From Tulasnella sp. 424 (lineage: Eukaryota > Basidiomycota > Agaricomycetes > Cantharellales > Tulasnellaceae): 64,000 nt of DNA. Under the pieces are notes generated by a model, which was not told where the DNA came from, made no database searches, and saw nothing but the letters and a program-made list of their open reading frames with translations. Numbering within the stretch: position 1 is the first letter of the stretch; each line of letters begins with the position of its first letter. Shown here piece after piece: positions 21,983-34,509 of the stretch. The stretch lies in the NCBI GenBank assembly GCA_019633425.1, contig WSUB01000046.1:185883-249882 (forward strand), in the 5' to 3' direction. A program made the translations under genes and the position numbers.

Positions 21983-23437
21983 CTAACAACGGGAAGAATT
22001 ATCAGTAGAATGCTTAGAGAAGAGTAATCGAAAGCGACACACTGATGATATTTCGGTATAAAAGAGCTCTAAAGCGTTCCTTGAGGCTAACATCCTGCGC
22101 ATCTCTTGTACCATTGGACTAAAAGCATTTTCCTTTTTGACGGAATCGCACAGGGTGAGAGTCACCCATTCCAGTGGCGGCAAGGTCATCTTTGAGCGCG
22201 CCGTTAGGAAGTTACCAACAATTTCTACCCTGTCCCAACAATGACGATCGCACGCTTCCTCCCGTGTAGTGATACTGATGTGATATAGACCTGGCCAACG
22301 CGAGTATCGTTGAACACCGTCCTCCGAACTCTCCCAGCTCCGAATCAATCCTCGAAGGATGTCCGATGAGCCCACCAACGGCATAGAGAGTTCCTCGACG
22401 TCAGGAAACAGTCGAGTTAGGAAGCCTGGGAGCTGGCTGTGAATGGCAGGTATGGATCTGGACGATACGAGAATTTCGAGCGACGAGACTGAAGGAAAGG
22501 GATATTCGACGTGAACGTTGTTCCACCCAAAGCCTGAATTGCCGCTTCTCGACAACCCTGGGATCTCTAGCACGACGTCGGAAAGCTCCGGGGCATCAAT
22601 GTTGCATAGGAGATGAACTAGGGCGGAGCTGTCAAACCCTCTGAGAACTAGTTGATGGAGGTTCGGGATGACTGTGCGGGGCTGCTGAGGGCGTGAGGGA
22701 GAAAACCCGCTTTGTGACCTGTTTCTTATTTCCAAGTACTCTAACGCAGTTACTTGTCCCAAGACGTTCCACAAGCGCTGAATTGGCCAGTTAAGGTCGT
22801 TGAACGATGGCGCGTTGAGCACCAAGCGAGTCAGGCTGGAGACAGCGTTAGATGGGAGTGTCGGAGCCAGATCGACGAGAGTGATCGATTGTAGCTTTGG
22901 GGCGTCTTCCGGAAGGGAGAAACTTGGGACTCTCCACCGGGGGTTATCTCGGGAGTCCTTCGTTCGGAAATCTACATCCATTTCCTCCAAGACTGGATAT
23001 TTGAAAGCCTTGAAAGCGGTACGAGCCTTATTCAAGAGTGCGTCACCGGGTAGGAATAAGTTGACTTGAAATGCGGCCGTCCTCGTGGATACGTGTTCGA
23101 GCAACGCTAGGATGCCCTGTAACCTGGCTGCAACGCGACTGGCCAGCCTGACCGAGACGTTCAAGCTGAGTGTGGACGAGCGCTCAACACATGCTTTGGC
23201 GACTTCGAACGAAGAGCGTCGATCGGTGATGTCGATGTGTGTCCACAGAGAAGGAGCGGCTATCGCGACCTTCCGCAGGTACGGTGCTGAGTGAGTGAGA
23301 CTGACGAGGTCGGTGTAACGCCTCCCAAATGGGTGAGGGCCTTGAGGAATAAGGAGGTCGAAGATATCGATTAAGATTTCTGGAGGGACATTGTTGATTC
23401 CAGCTGAGGTGTTGGGGTTCTCGACCTTGTCGGACAT
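21983..23437 (-). CDS. F-box protein, same family as the 38-44 kb trio
   Basis: A single-exon model of 484 aa starts at the ATG at 23437 ('MSDKVENPNTSAGINNVPPE'). The frame continues upstream, but without protein-like sequence. The F-box is at about residues 16-60 ('NNVPPEILIDIFDLL', then 'APYLRKVAIAAPSLWTHIDI'). The region 'ITDRRSSFEVAKACVERS' aligns by eye with the three tandem F-box proteins at 38-44 kb, so it is a dispersed paralogue. The C-terminus is longer than theirs and may contain an unrecognised last intron. Expected role: SCF substrate receptor. Confidence 0.82.
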   Translation of the reverse strand: MSDKVENPNTSAGINNVPPEILIDIFDLLIPQGPHPFGRRYTDLVSLTHSAPYLRKVAIAAPSLWTHIDITDRRSSFEVAKACVERSSTLSLNVSVRLASRVAARLQGILALLEHVSTRTAAFQVNLFLPGDALLNKARTAFKAFKYPVLEEMDVDFRTKDSRDNPRWRVPSFSLPEDAPKLQSITLVDLAPTLPSNAVSSLTRLVLNAPSFNDLNWPIQRLWNVLGQVTALEYLEIRNRSQSGFSPSRPQQPRTVIPNLHQLVLRGFDSSALVHLLCNIDAPELSDVVLEIPGLSRSGNSGFGWNNVHVEYPFPSVSSLEILVSSRSIPAIHSQLPGFLTRLFPDVEELSMPLVGSSDILRGLIRSWESSEDGVQRYSRWPGLYHISITTREEACDRHCWDRVEIVGNFLTARSKMTLPPLEWVTLTLCDSVKKENAFSPMVQEMRRMLASRNALELFYTEISSVCRFRLLFSKHSTDNSSRC

Positions 23438-26400
23438 GCTTAAAGCAAATTGACAGTGTAAGCTTGCGAATGTCACCGAAGAAGCAAAGCTCACTCTTAC
23501 CTTCGTGTAGATGTGATGGGTTTCGCACAATCTGGGTGTGGTCCCTGCGGGAGGTCGAGCCAAACCACAATTGTGGTGAGAAGGGGCTCCGAGTTGCCGT
23601 CGGCTCGTTATAAAGACCGACAGTATCTCCGTGAAAGGGTCTCAATCCGCTGTGATCACCTTGTTGACGATACTTTTATGTAATGGGCGCATTTTGGGGA
23701 TACAGGAGTCTGTTCGATCGAGCTGGAAGACGCTTCTATATATATGTTATTTTTCTCGATTCAATCGGTGTGCGTGTGTTCATCGTCTCAGAGCGGATTC
23801 AAACACAACGCACCGAGGACCAAAGCTGTCGTAAGATAAACATCAAGAGTATAGTCCAACTATCGGTTTCTGGGTTTTATTTAATCGTGGATCGTCATAA
23901 AACTCTCCAGTCAAGGGCCAGCGATCTTCCACTGAGCTCGGTCCGAGTCGCACCGGCCTAACTTCAAATCTATCGTCCCGTGTCTTCTCGAATTGCGGAA
24001 AGACACTATCCGGTTCTTAAAATATCGATCTCAGCACGCTCGCAATCCACCCCGAGAAAACTGCGCGGCGGGCGGCTCTAAAACGATGTTGAGATGCGCC
24101 GAGAGTCGGCGAGAGATCCCGTATCTCCGCGTCTGCAAGCAAGTCAAGCGTTCTCTTGACCTTATCATCTCCTTCTTCCTCCCCGTCATTCGCCTAATGA
24201 CCCCGCCGACAAGCCTATTAACAGTACTAGTGGCAGTGCACACTCCCCGCTGGAGGGATCGGCATAGGGTCTTCGAAGCGACTCCAGTCTTCTGAATTGC
24301 GTTCCGGCGGAAGCCCCAACCAGGTCCGAGTGACGCAGTTCACGCTCGACTTTTCACCCTCCCATCCAAAAAATCGTGGTCCATCCATCCAAGAATATAC
24401 CTATGGTAGGCGCTCAAGGGTCTTTTCAACCTTTGTTCATAATGTTCTTAGGCCAGGTCCAGACCTTGTTCTTTGTGCTGCAAGCTTAAGCCCCAACCTC
24501 ACTCGGTCATCCGCTACCCTAAATGAAACGCAACGTAAAACGCCTCAGCTATAACTCGCTCCTTTCGAAGTCATCTTTGTGGCTTTATTCGATGTCGACT
24601 GGGCGGTAGAGGACTCGCCTCACACGCGCTCTGGCGAAGCATCTCGAGCAGGTCACGAAGAGAAAGGGAACTTTTGAGCTCCGAGCCAACCATTCTTGGC
24701 CTCTCTGGGAAAGATGCTAGAAATCCGTGCGGATGGGGATAATGTGACTCTCGTGATGACCCAGGCTAAAGGGGGGCGCTGTGCAAGAGGGGTCATGTGC
24801 GAACGTCACGGAGGGCCTTCAGAGTTTGGCGTCCAAGGAAATCGCCTGATTTAGGGTTAATCGGCCGGTGCTTACATTCGATGGATGGGAGATAATGGTG
24901 GTTCCGAACATGCATTTGGGCGTTGGGGCACGGTTTCTGATGGCGGAACTCATTTTCGACCCAACCGCTTTGCGCAGAGCTTGGACGGAAGTAAGTTGCC
25001 GATAGATACTGGTATGGCGAGCAAGATGAACTCAATAAGCAGAACGAAGAACTTTTCTCGGTGGAGTTGGGGTTCACTACGATATGGCTCATCGTCCATG
25101 ATGGGTCAAATTTTGGGTTTCGATCTCTACCGGCGGTGGAAGGGGGGAGACTGTGAAATGGCTCGGGAACTACTATACCACTGCCTCTAATAAGTAGGTG
25201 GTGTGGAAGAAGGACAGCTTCTCTCTCTCTCTCTCGGTAGCTTTTACTGAACTCTCCTTGTCGATTCGTTGGCCAATGTCGCATTCGGCGTTGAGACATT
25301 TCCCGGAAATCGAAACGAGCCCTCATCGATGATCCCACCTCTGCCGACTCGAGAGCTTGGGAATTATCGTCTCACGAGGGAAACTCCTTGAGGCAGGGTA
25401 AGCTATGGTTCATGGGTCACGAGGCACCGGTATGATACGGCGAAGTCTGATGGTCTTTTGTCAAGCTTTCGAAGTAGATGTTCGGGAATCATCATATGTT
25501 CCTTAGGCACGGTTTGGGGGTGTTCCTTCTTCATGGATCAAAGTGCCGGAAAGGAGGCTCGAGGTCTGGGAGAAACGGGAGGGGCGTACGCCATTCGGGT
25601 TTTTCGGAAACTAGGTCGGGGGGTTTTGTTTTTCCTTCTTGCTAATCTAATACTCACGCTGTTTGGAGCCCGTAGTTAGCACTACGTAAACCTCTCGACG
25701 ACGCACGTTTGATAGGTTGCACGAGGAGAGAGGCGGAATTAATTTTATGGTAGCGGGGACGAAGGATATCTCTAGCGGATTAGACTACGCGAAACACTGC
25801 GCCTGGGTCTCGAATGGTGAGGCCTTTGGAATTGAGTCGACTTTCGAGCGCAAAGTGGAGCGAGAGAGACACTCTAATTGTCGTGTGCAACATGAAATCC
25901 ATACCAAGCTGTCGGAGTAGTTGTTGATAGGTGGCAGATGCATATGCTCCGAGAGGGCTTTTTTGGTCGGGTTCGTTATCGATATTGAGATGAAATAGCA
26001 GTTCACCTATATCGAACGTCCGTACGGTACGTACCCGCAGTGAGCCAGGCCCAAAAGCCAAGTCGATCGATATTGGCTAGCCGACGAATGCATACCATAG
26101 CGTTGGGCTTTGAGGATAACGGGGGTTGGTTGCCTGATGAGGACCCGGCCGGCCGACCCAAGGCTTGGTTTTGTGTGCCGTTGTCGAATGTGAAAATGCA
26201 AGCCCTCTTTTGTTTTCCGTGACCCGGTTTGTGGCCAGCAGCCAGCTCGAGGAAAAAATTGGCTACCGAGCGCCCAGGCGTTGGCCCGAGGCAAGAATCA
26301 CCTATTTATAGAGCCTGAGAGCCGGCGGAGACCGCTTGTTGCATTAGGAGGTGAGAGATGGAAGGGAACTTGTTGTTGCATATGCAGCTTTTTTGGGAGG

Positions 26401-27869
26401 TTTGGTGAAGAGCCTTCCCGATTGGCGGTGAGGGCGAGGTCGTGTGGGCAATTTCGAAGGCTCAGGAGCGATTAACTCCGTTGTCCGGGCCGGGGTATAA
26501 CCTGCAGACGGAAGTGACGTCGATGGGGATCTAGACTCTTGCAGGGGGGGAAAACGAGTGCTTCTGCCCTCCTTGACGGTGGGTCGAAAGGCCTCTCTGG
26601 AGGTATAGCGGACGAAAAAGCTAAGCTACTAGTTTACCCACGTTTCGCGCCACTCCATGCGGATCTGAACGCACCTTATACCGGAAGTTGTCGATCGAGG
26701 AAGAGTTTTCGGTATGATACGAAAGAGAGAGGAGGGGTATCGATTAGATGAGATGGAATGTATGCCGAGGGTCGGGTCGTCTCGCCGAATTGATGAGGTG
26801 GATTGCGACATGCATGGGGTGCATACGTCTGTGGCGAATAGGACAGGCCTTTTGACGCCCGGAGGCGGAACTTACGCTGTTGGTTGGATAAGACGTCCCA
26901 TCGTATTATATATATGATGATGTACGTATGTCCGAGCACTTGGTAAAGTTCGGTCGATAGTTTCGGAGGTTGGAGCTCGGAGTTCATCTGCGCTGGAGAA
27001 GGAGAGACAAGACAAATATGAAATTCGAAAATGACTGACGGGGGGGACTGGCCTGAGGCGTTAAGCAGCGGGTTGTGTGTGACCGAGCCCGCCGGACCTC
27101 GGACCCACCAATACCTAGCGCATCGCGTAACGACCTCTGCAGTGGGATCCAGATCACGCTAACTAAGTCTAAAATGCGGTTGGATGGCAAGTACAAAGCC
27201 ATCTGACCCAGGGGAAGCCTGATGACCGCACTCAGTCTCGCTACCCTGAAAAACAGCCACGAGACCGACATAGGCTCTGTTGAGGTGAAATGTACGTTAT
27301 GCCCATGAGAGGGAGAGGCTACTAGATTAGGCTTGCACTGAGGTTGCTAGGTTCAAGGGCCTAAAGAGGTAACACCTGACTATGATTTCAGGAGACTGAC
27401 CTTTTTGTCGTGTTTGGCTCGCTTTGATGTAAAAAAAAGTGAGAAGAGAGGGGGAGGATGGAATGTGCTGTGCCGAAGAAGGGGTACGCTTACATAAGAG
27501 ACCAGCGAGGTGGTATATTTCATCTGGGACTGCATCTGGTGCCCTCTCCGCTTACACCGACTTCACCCGTTCACCTCCCCCTCCATTCGCCTCTCATCCC
27601 CCTCCTGATACTAAATACCCCTGGTCATCGTTGCCTTTTGCTTTCCCTAATCCTTTGATCCGCTTTGACTTGTTACCCGTTCGCTCACAAGACATACCCA
27701 AAACGATGCCGGTATGTCTCGTGATTAACATGGCCACAAGAACATGACATGCTCACCTGGCCTATAACCCCTTCCCTTGTTCATGCGATCATTATATATC
27801 ATCATCATCACTTAGCTCCTCTACCCCCGACCCCACCACGATAGCGACGCATCCGTCTTGACTCTCAAA
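23438..27869. other. 4.4-kb gene-poor region
   Basis: No convincing gene, splice-linked exon set, RNA or transposon was found on either strand. Longest frames (for example 24793-25338 minus) are low-complexity and have no partner exons. A (CT)n run sits at 25221-25235. The last ~300 bases become CT-rich toward the gene starting at 27870. Confidence 0.4.
25221..25235. repeat. (CT)n microsatellite
   Basis: An uninterrupted CT dinucleotide run of about 15 bases lies within the gene-poor region. Confidence 0.8.
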
Positions 27870-29011
27870 ATGCTCTCGCTCTACTCCAACCCCGCTATCA
27901 TCAAGCAACAGCCCCCTCTCGTCCCGTTACAGCAGGAGGAAGCAGACCCAGCACAATGCAACGAGAACGTCACAGAAGTGCGCATCATGCGTGTTCTCCC
28001 CCCCAATGCAACGAGAAACTGACCATCCGCCCTGACACACAGGTCGAAACGACGGCAGAGGCTATGGACGAGCTCTTCCAGTAAGTCTCCCTACGTCCCC
28101 ATCCAGTCTCGTCCGAAATTCTTTCCTCGCCTCGGTCGCGCGCGCACATCTGGCTCCACCCCAAAGGCCCTGTTTCTCCCAAGTCGCATCTCGCTAACGG
28201 AGCTCCCTGTTTTTCCTTCTCGCTGTTCCCCGTGCTTCCCCGCACCCATCATCTACCTACATTTCTACAGACTCGTCAAGTCGACGACTTCGACAGATGC
28301 CCCGATTATCTTGCGGGCCAATCTTCCGACGTTGCAGTCTCAGGACCCCCAGACTGGTTTCGGTACGTCTGTTGTTTTCCTGATGTTATTTTCGTTTGGG
28401 GAACTCTCGGATACACCCACCCCCGCGTGCCCGTGGCCTGTGAAGCAGTGCCTCTCGCCTCCCCCGGATTGCATGAATACCGGACCGCTTCGCTAACAAT
28501 ATGACGATCGTTTACTCCGTTTAGGCATCGACCTTTATGATCTCCGAGCCCTGCACGCAAAATCATTGGTCTTTGTCCACGGGTTCATCGACAAGCTGAA
28601 GGCTGCAGGCGTGAGTGCACCCCCCGCAATTATGCTGCATGTGAAACGTGAACCTGACTGGTTGTCCTCCTTTACGTTTGTTTCCTTTTTTCGTATGGGG
28701 TCCCTTCACACAACAGTACCAAGCCTCTTACAAGCTCACTGTCTCGGCGGCGACCTCGTGCACGCTCATCCGTGTCGCCGCTGGCGATCCTTACGCCTCA
28801 TTACCCCAAAATGAGCTTGACCGCGTCTGCTGCAAGCTCAAAGAAAAGCTGTCGCTTGTTCAGAGGTAAGCTTTTTTTTTAGGCCCCTCGTCGGACCCAT
28901 TCTCGAAGAACGGGAAGGGACTGACGCTTGTTGGGGTCTACTTGCTGTCGTCTTAGGGACCGAATGTACATTACCACTCTCTGCAACATTCCAGCACTTA
29001 TTATCTCATAA
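27870..29011 (+). CDS. Orphan six-exon gene, unknown function
   Basis: Exons 27870-27977, 28043-28080, 28271-28362, 28525-28610, 28717-28865 and 28957-29011 give 175 aa with all phases consistent. The product starts 'MLSLYSNPAIIKQQPPL', has 'AMDELFQLVKSTTSTDAPII' and 'GIDLYDLRALHAKSLVFVHG', and ends 'LCNIPALIIS'. No domain is recognised. The middle looks like a compact alpha/beta fold with a hydrophobic 'SLVFVHGFIDKLKAAG' segment. The stop at 29011 is followed by CT-rich DNA, so a further 3' exon cannot be excluded. Its regular splicing and protein-like composition support a real gene. Confidence 0.6.
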
Positions 29012-29962
29012 TCTATCGGCTATCTTCAAAGCCTCCTTCTTCCGCCTCATGGACGTTCATCTCCACCATCTCTCTATCTCTCTCCGCGCACATCACCTTT
29101 TCCGACCTCACTCTCGGCTTCGCCTGCCTGCTTGCATTCTCCCCTTTGATCATCCTACAACTGCATTTTAACCCCGCTCTTCTCTTTTCTCGCTGGTCGC
29201 ATTATGTGTTTCCCCCCTTCATATTCACCCCCTTGCTTCTCTCCCTCTCTTTCCCCTGCGACGTCCCCTCCGAATTCTTATGAAAATCACTCTTGCTTTC
29301 CACGATCTCCGTTTTTGTATGTAGGTTCATGTATAGTCCTCCCTCAATCTTGGCTATTTTCTCTGTGTCTTTGACTTTCTTTTTCGACCTTCATATCGGT
29401 ACTTCGTTTGATAATAGAAGAAGTGCTCTATCAACCTCGAAATTCTCCCGTATAACCCTATCGTGTCGCGTGGTCGGGACTTTTATGAAAGTGATGATGC
29501 TGATGACAAGTTTGCGATTTCCTCGTGAAATGTCATCGGCCCCGGTATCGGGCCGTATGTCAGCACCGGCACCCTGAAGCCAAAGAACGGCAAGCAGATG
29601 CCCGAATCGAAATTTACGGGCGCGGTCGACTCGCTGGCCAGAGTTTTCTTCTTCTCTACCCCCCTTCAGTCTTCCTCATCCGTTGAGTCGACAAAGTTTC
29701 CCTCATCTGCCTTCGTGGACGTCGCTGTAGCCCAAAGTCCGAGGCGTTTGTGTGTTGTCTTTCTGTATCGATCCCTTCTATCGACAAGCCCCGCGGTTCT
29801 GTTATTTTCCCCAGAGGTCAAATCCCAACCGTGTTGTTTTCTCCCCCCCTCCTCTTTCCTCAAACCCCAAACACACGTCTCTTGCTCTTTTCTCTTTCTC
29901 TCTACCTCCCTCCTCCTCCCCCCCATCCCCCCCTTCGTCACGACTCTTTTCTTCTGCCCATC
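29012..29962. promoter_or_regulatory. Pyrimidine-rich promoter/leader before ELO gene
   Basis: About 950 bases without a supported gene. Stretches at about 29080-29270 and 29820-29950 are strongly C/T-rich on the plus strand, typical of fungal promoters of highly expressed genes. The latter ends next to the ATG at 29963. Confidence 0.45.
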
Positions 29963-31278
29963 ATGTTTAGTGTCGCAGACACCATCGAGGCGGCTTGGCC
30001 GTTCCAGTTACCAGTCTGGTTCACGTCGTATCATCAAGAAGTGACGCCTCTCTCGACATGGCCCGTCGTCGCTAGCGCGATCGTCGTGTATTTGTCAACT
30101 ATCTTTGGGATTAGGGAGATCATGAGGGACAGGCAGCCGTTGAAGTTGACGTTCCTCTTCCAGGTGAGTGCCACGACAAGCGGTGGACGAGTTTTTGGGT
30201 GTGCAAGTGGCAGGTTGGGATTTTGACTGACGCATCGCTCTCTCTCCCCTTTTTTTCGCGTGGCAGCTGCACAACCTTCTGCTAACAACCGGTAGCGGTC
30301 TCCTTCTAGTAGTGATGCTAGAGGAGATCGTTCCTATCGTATGGAAACACGGTCTTTTCTATGGAATCTGTGGATATGGCGCGTGGACTCCGGTGAGCTG
30401 GACTTTTTGTTTTTTTCGCTCGCGTCGCTGTTCGGCTAATCACAAGTTTCGCCGGTTACACATTGACTTTTTAGAGAATGGAATTCTACTACATTATCAA
30501 CTACTATTTCAAATACATTGAACTCATCGACACGGTTTTCCTGGCTCTGAAGAAGAAGCCTCTAGGTGAGCACAGCGCCCTCGCCGTCAGCCAAGTTTGA
30601 ACGTGTCCACTCATGCCCCCCACTTTGCCTTGCCCTTTTTTTCACTGCTACCTCAGCTTTCTTGCACGTCTTCCATCACTCCGCCACTGCTCTCTTGTGC
30701 TTCACGCAACTTAACGGCCGAACGAGCGTTTCATGGACTGTCATCACCCTCAACTTGGCGGTCCACGTCTTAATGTGTAGGTGTCGGTTCCACATGAAAG
30801 CTCTCGAAAATGATGGAAAGAGCTAATGAGTTATCTTCGTCACCTTAGACTACTACTACTGGGCGACCGCTGGTGGCCGTAAGATCTGGTGGAAGAAGTA
30901 CCTCACCACCATGCAGATCACTCAATTCATCATCGACCTCTTCGTCGTCTACTTTGCCAGTGAGTCACGCATTCATCACGGGTTTCGTGAAGCTGCTTTT
31001 CCTGAACGCGCGCGCACGCATGATTTCCAGGCTACTCCTACTTCGCTTCGACTTACTTCCCCAACATGCCCACCATGGGCAGCTGCGCTGGCGAGGAGCA
31101 CGCTGCCTTCTTTGGCTGCGCCTTGCTCACTTCCTACCTCTTCCTCTTCATCGACTTCTACGTCCGGACTTACAAGAAGGGTGGCAAGCCAGTCGCTAAG
31201 AAGGATGTTGGCGTCGTTGCGGACAAGGCCAAGGACGCTGCCACCAACGGTCATGTCACCAACGGCAAGGCTCATTAA
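29963..31278 (+). CDS. ELO-family very-long-chain fatty acid elongase
   Basis: Exons 29963-30163, 30267-30392, 30475-30565, 30657-30776, 30849-30959 and 31031-31278 give 298 aa. The ELO signature is complete: '[18 protein letters not shown]', then the HxxHH box in '[15 protein letters not shown]', then '[15 protein letters not shown]' and '[12 protein letters not shown]'. ELO proteins are ER membrane condensing enzymes that add two carbons from malonyl-CoA to acyl-CoA, supplying sphingolipid fatty acids. About seven hydrophobic segments are visible. The C-terminus is Lys-rich and ends KAH, possibly aiding ER retention. It is closest in character to yeast Elo2/Elo3; the chain-length class cannot be assigned. 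Confidence 0.93.
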
Positions 31279-31831
31279 AGGGTGGAAGATGGTTTGGATG
31301 TCGCGCCGGTGTTTGGGGTAGGCATGACCTTGCAATGATGATGATTGCTTATGTCCTGTCTACGTGACGAGATGAACTTACCAAAAAACCACAGATTCAT
31401 GCATGTTAAACGCGACGATGTTAATGTTTGGGTGCATGGATCTATATACCCGGCTTCAAGCCAATTCCTGTCATTTTTCATTTTTTGCTTCTTCCTACCT
31501 ACGGGACTCTTGCTCTTCTGCTTTGGCTGTTGTTATTATTCCCCTTTCTTCTAGCCGTACATTATCGCCACCTTTGCCGTCTGGTTGTAATGAAAAAAGA
31601 AAGAGCATTCTCAAACTCTCGGTGAAATTTCCCTTGTGCACACACTTTCATTATTGCGAAATGTTAAAAGGACCCGTGCTTAAGTCCGTCGCTATGTCCG
31701 AAAGTGTTGAGATTTCGGCGGCAGTCGCGACTACAACCTAGCCCCGGACACACCCTCCACCCCCTCGACCCGCGAAGAGCGCGTCTTCGCTACTCGTTTG
31801 AACTCCTCGCAATACTAGGAAAGCGTAGAAA
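31279..31831. other. Intergenic region between ELO and C2H2 genes
   Basis: About 550 bases containing the 3' UTR of the elongase and the leader of the next plus-strand gene. No other feature is visible. Confidence 0.4.
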
Positions 31832-34509
31832 ATGTCTGAGGAGACGGAAACCTCTACTTCAAAGACGACCGAAGAAACCGATTCCTCCCAGCCACTCCCA
31901 AACCCGCCTGAGGACCCCCCAGCCGCTGCTTCATCCTCAGCGCCAAATGAACTCCCTGCTGCTACCATTTCTCCTGCACCTGTTATGACCGCGGGACCCA
32001 TGCTGAATCCGTACTTGCCGCCTGGGGTGGTCCCGTATTACAGGCAAGTCGCACCTTCTCCGGTGGCGCTGCCATCGAACAGCACCACCACCGCCGTTGG
32101 TACCACGCCCCCCGCGACGACCTTGCATCCTCCTCCTCCCCATGGTCCCCCACCAACAACGTTCCCAGCAAATTTGGCTACGATGCCCATTTTCCCACCG
32201 CATTACAATCCGTATAGCTTTATGCAAAACCAGCACACGTTTCAGCAGCAGTACCATGCCGCTGCTGTTGCGTTTAACCCGCATGCCGCGCCTTATGGTC
32301 CCTCGGGCGGCATTCAAGTTGGGATGATGCCGCCTTACGGGATTGGATATCCTTATGGACTTGTTGATGTGAGTTGCGCGATTATCTTTGTTTTTCTCTT
32401 TTTTAGTGACTTGGTTTGAACATTTTTGGTTCGTTGTTCTTCTTTTTTTTCGCGCCCGGGATTAGCCACTGAGGCGGCCGGCGTTCCCACCAGTACCAAC
32501 TACGAGCGTCCCTCCCGCTACTTCTGGCGCCGTAGAGAAGAAGAAACAACCGAGTTCCGACGACGTGAGCTCTTCTCAACCGAAAACCATCCCAGGCTTG
32601 GCCAGCCTCGCGTCACCTTCGTACTACCCTTCACCTCCCGACATCAACGAATCTCGACGGAATGGAGCTGGGCGCAAGATCACTCCCGTCAGTCGAGACG
32701 TACCCGAAGACCTCGCAGACCAGCGCCCAGACGACTTGTACGAGGAAGTCGACGTGCTGGACTCGAGCGTGCCGGTCGTCGACTCGGCTTCTGGGGATTC
32801 AGTGAACATTGCTGATCCCGGATCGTACCCTTGGGCGACGTCAGTCTCGGGTCCGTCTACCTTCCACGGTGTGCCGTTGACGACCAAGTTCCGCTGCAAG
32901 ATTTGCGATCATATTTTCCCGAAGAAGCATACCGTTGTGACGCATATCAAGACTCATTTGGGGAAGAAGTCGTATCCTTGTACCTTTGCGGGATGGTTAG
33001 TTGCAGCGTGAGGGTTTCGCTTATGCAGACGCTGACATCTATTCCTTTTTTCATAGCACGATGGCTTTCGTCCGCGAACATGATCGCAAACGGCATCAAG
33101 CTACTCATACCGGCGAAAGATCTCATGTCTGCGAGTGGTACGTGCTTTATTTCATAGCGTTGGAATTTTGACTTACCCTCCTTTCGGTTCCGTTCAGCGG
33201 TAAGCAGTTCAGTCGACAGGATGCTCTCCGAAGACACGCGCAATATGGTCGATGTCCGAACCGTGGGCCAGTTCCCAGTCAACTTGCCAATGTTAAAGTC
33301 GACATTGTACCGCCGTCCACCGGAGACGACCAGAGTTTGCAACAGGCAGACGAAGATGCGGCCGCGGAGGAACTGGGGACTGATGTTGGAATGGATGGGA
33401 CCGTGGATGGCGAGAACCAGACTGCACCGACGAACAACGACGAAGAAGATCAGCTGGAAGAGGACGATGGGACCGCCACGGGTGCTCAAGGTTCGAAACT
33501 ACCGACAAAGAGTCGGCCTCGGCGATCGACTGCGACCAAAAAGGAAAAGACGGAGCCTGCAACACCCAAACCCAAAGCAACAAAGAAGAAGCGGAAGCGC
33601 TCGTCGTTTGCTCGTCCGGTTGATGATGGCGACTCGGAGCTCGACGAGGACGAGGATGGAATTGTGCAACCCCCACCAGCTCCTGCCCCTGCCAGAAAGA
33701 CGAAGAAACAACGCAAGTCGCCCCAACCTAAAGCTCCACCTCCTGCTCCCGCTGGTGCCGATTCGCCAGAGGAAGAGGACGAATTGATGGATTCTTACGA
33801 GGAAGAAGACCCCAATCATGCCCCCTCCTCTTTCCAATTCGCCCTTCCTGGGGTACACTCAAAAGAGCAAATCAAAGCCTCGCAGTCAAAAAAGAGAGTG
33901 CAGCCTCGTCGAGGTCGAGGTACCGCTTCCGTCACTCCTTTGGATGCGGTCGTGACTGGTGAAAGCTCCACGATGGAACCGCAATCCCAGACAGAAACAA
34001 CCTTTGAGGAGGTTTCTATCCAGCCGCCATCCCTCACCCCACCCTCCGCGGATACGGACAACACCACCGGGGACAAGTACGCATCTATCATCGAAAGGAT
34101 GAATCGCACCCCATTCGGCATCGAAACGGAAGTCCTGAAGAGTTCATTCCCACTGGGCCTGGTACGCAGTGCCGACGGTCAAGGAGTAGCTTCTGAGGCT
34201 TTGCAACGTCAACAGGCTGATCAAGATGTTACGATGTCGGATTGGGTGCAAGATCAGGACAGTGATGCGGAAATGAGTGAGGAGAATGGGGGCGCCGCTG
34301 CTAAAGGGGCGGTCGAATCTGCACCCACTCCACAGGCTGCAGTGGCCGTCGCGCCAAAAGAGCCTCCACCTCAGAGCAAACCTGCTGCTGCTGAGGAGTC
34401 GTCTGAACCAGAGTCTGACGGCCCAGAAGAAGAGGACGCTGCGGCGACTCTTGAGGTTGAACGAGCGTCATCTGTCAAGGAATCACCTTCGGCGGTTGCC
34501 GCTTCTTAA
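31832..34509 (+). CDS. C2H2 zinc-finger regulator with long disordered tail
   Basis: Exons 31832-32368, 32466-32995, 33057-33137 and 33198-34509 give 819 aa. The N-terminal 300 residues are Pro/Ala/Ser-rich with a Q/H stretch ('MQNQHTFQQQYHAAAVAF'). Three fingers lie at about residues 323-402. Finger 1 is C323-C326-H339-H343. Finger 2 is C351-C356-H369-H373 ('FVREHDRKRHQATH'). Finger 3 ('CGKQFSRQDALRRH') has only C-x-C under this splice model, although the intron sites GTACGT/TTCAG look good. The 'HDRKRH' and 'SRQDALRRH' patterns resemble Crz1-like fingers (weak inference). The last 400 residues are acidic and Lys-rich ('KKEKTEPATPKPKATKKKRK', a likely NLS). Expected role: nuclear transcription factor. 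Confidence 0.87.

Noticed and set aside
21910..21990. tRNA-like sequence with a B-box ('gttcgattccc' on the minus strand)
   Set aside because: The T-stem does not pair, no matching acceptor stem is found and the A-box is poor, so it is at most a tRNA remnant.
24793..25338. 182-codon minus-strand frame in the gene-poor region
   Set aside because: Low-complexity sequence containing a translated CT microsatellite, no splice partners and no recognisable domain.
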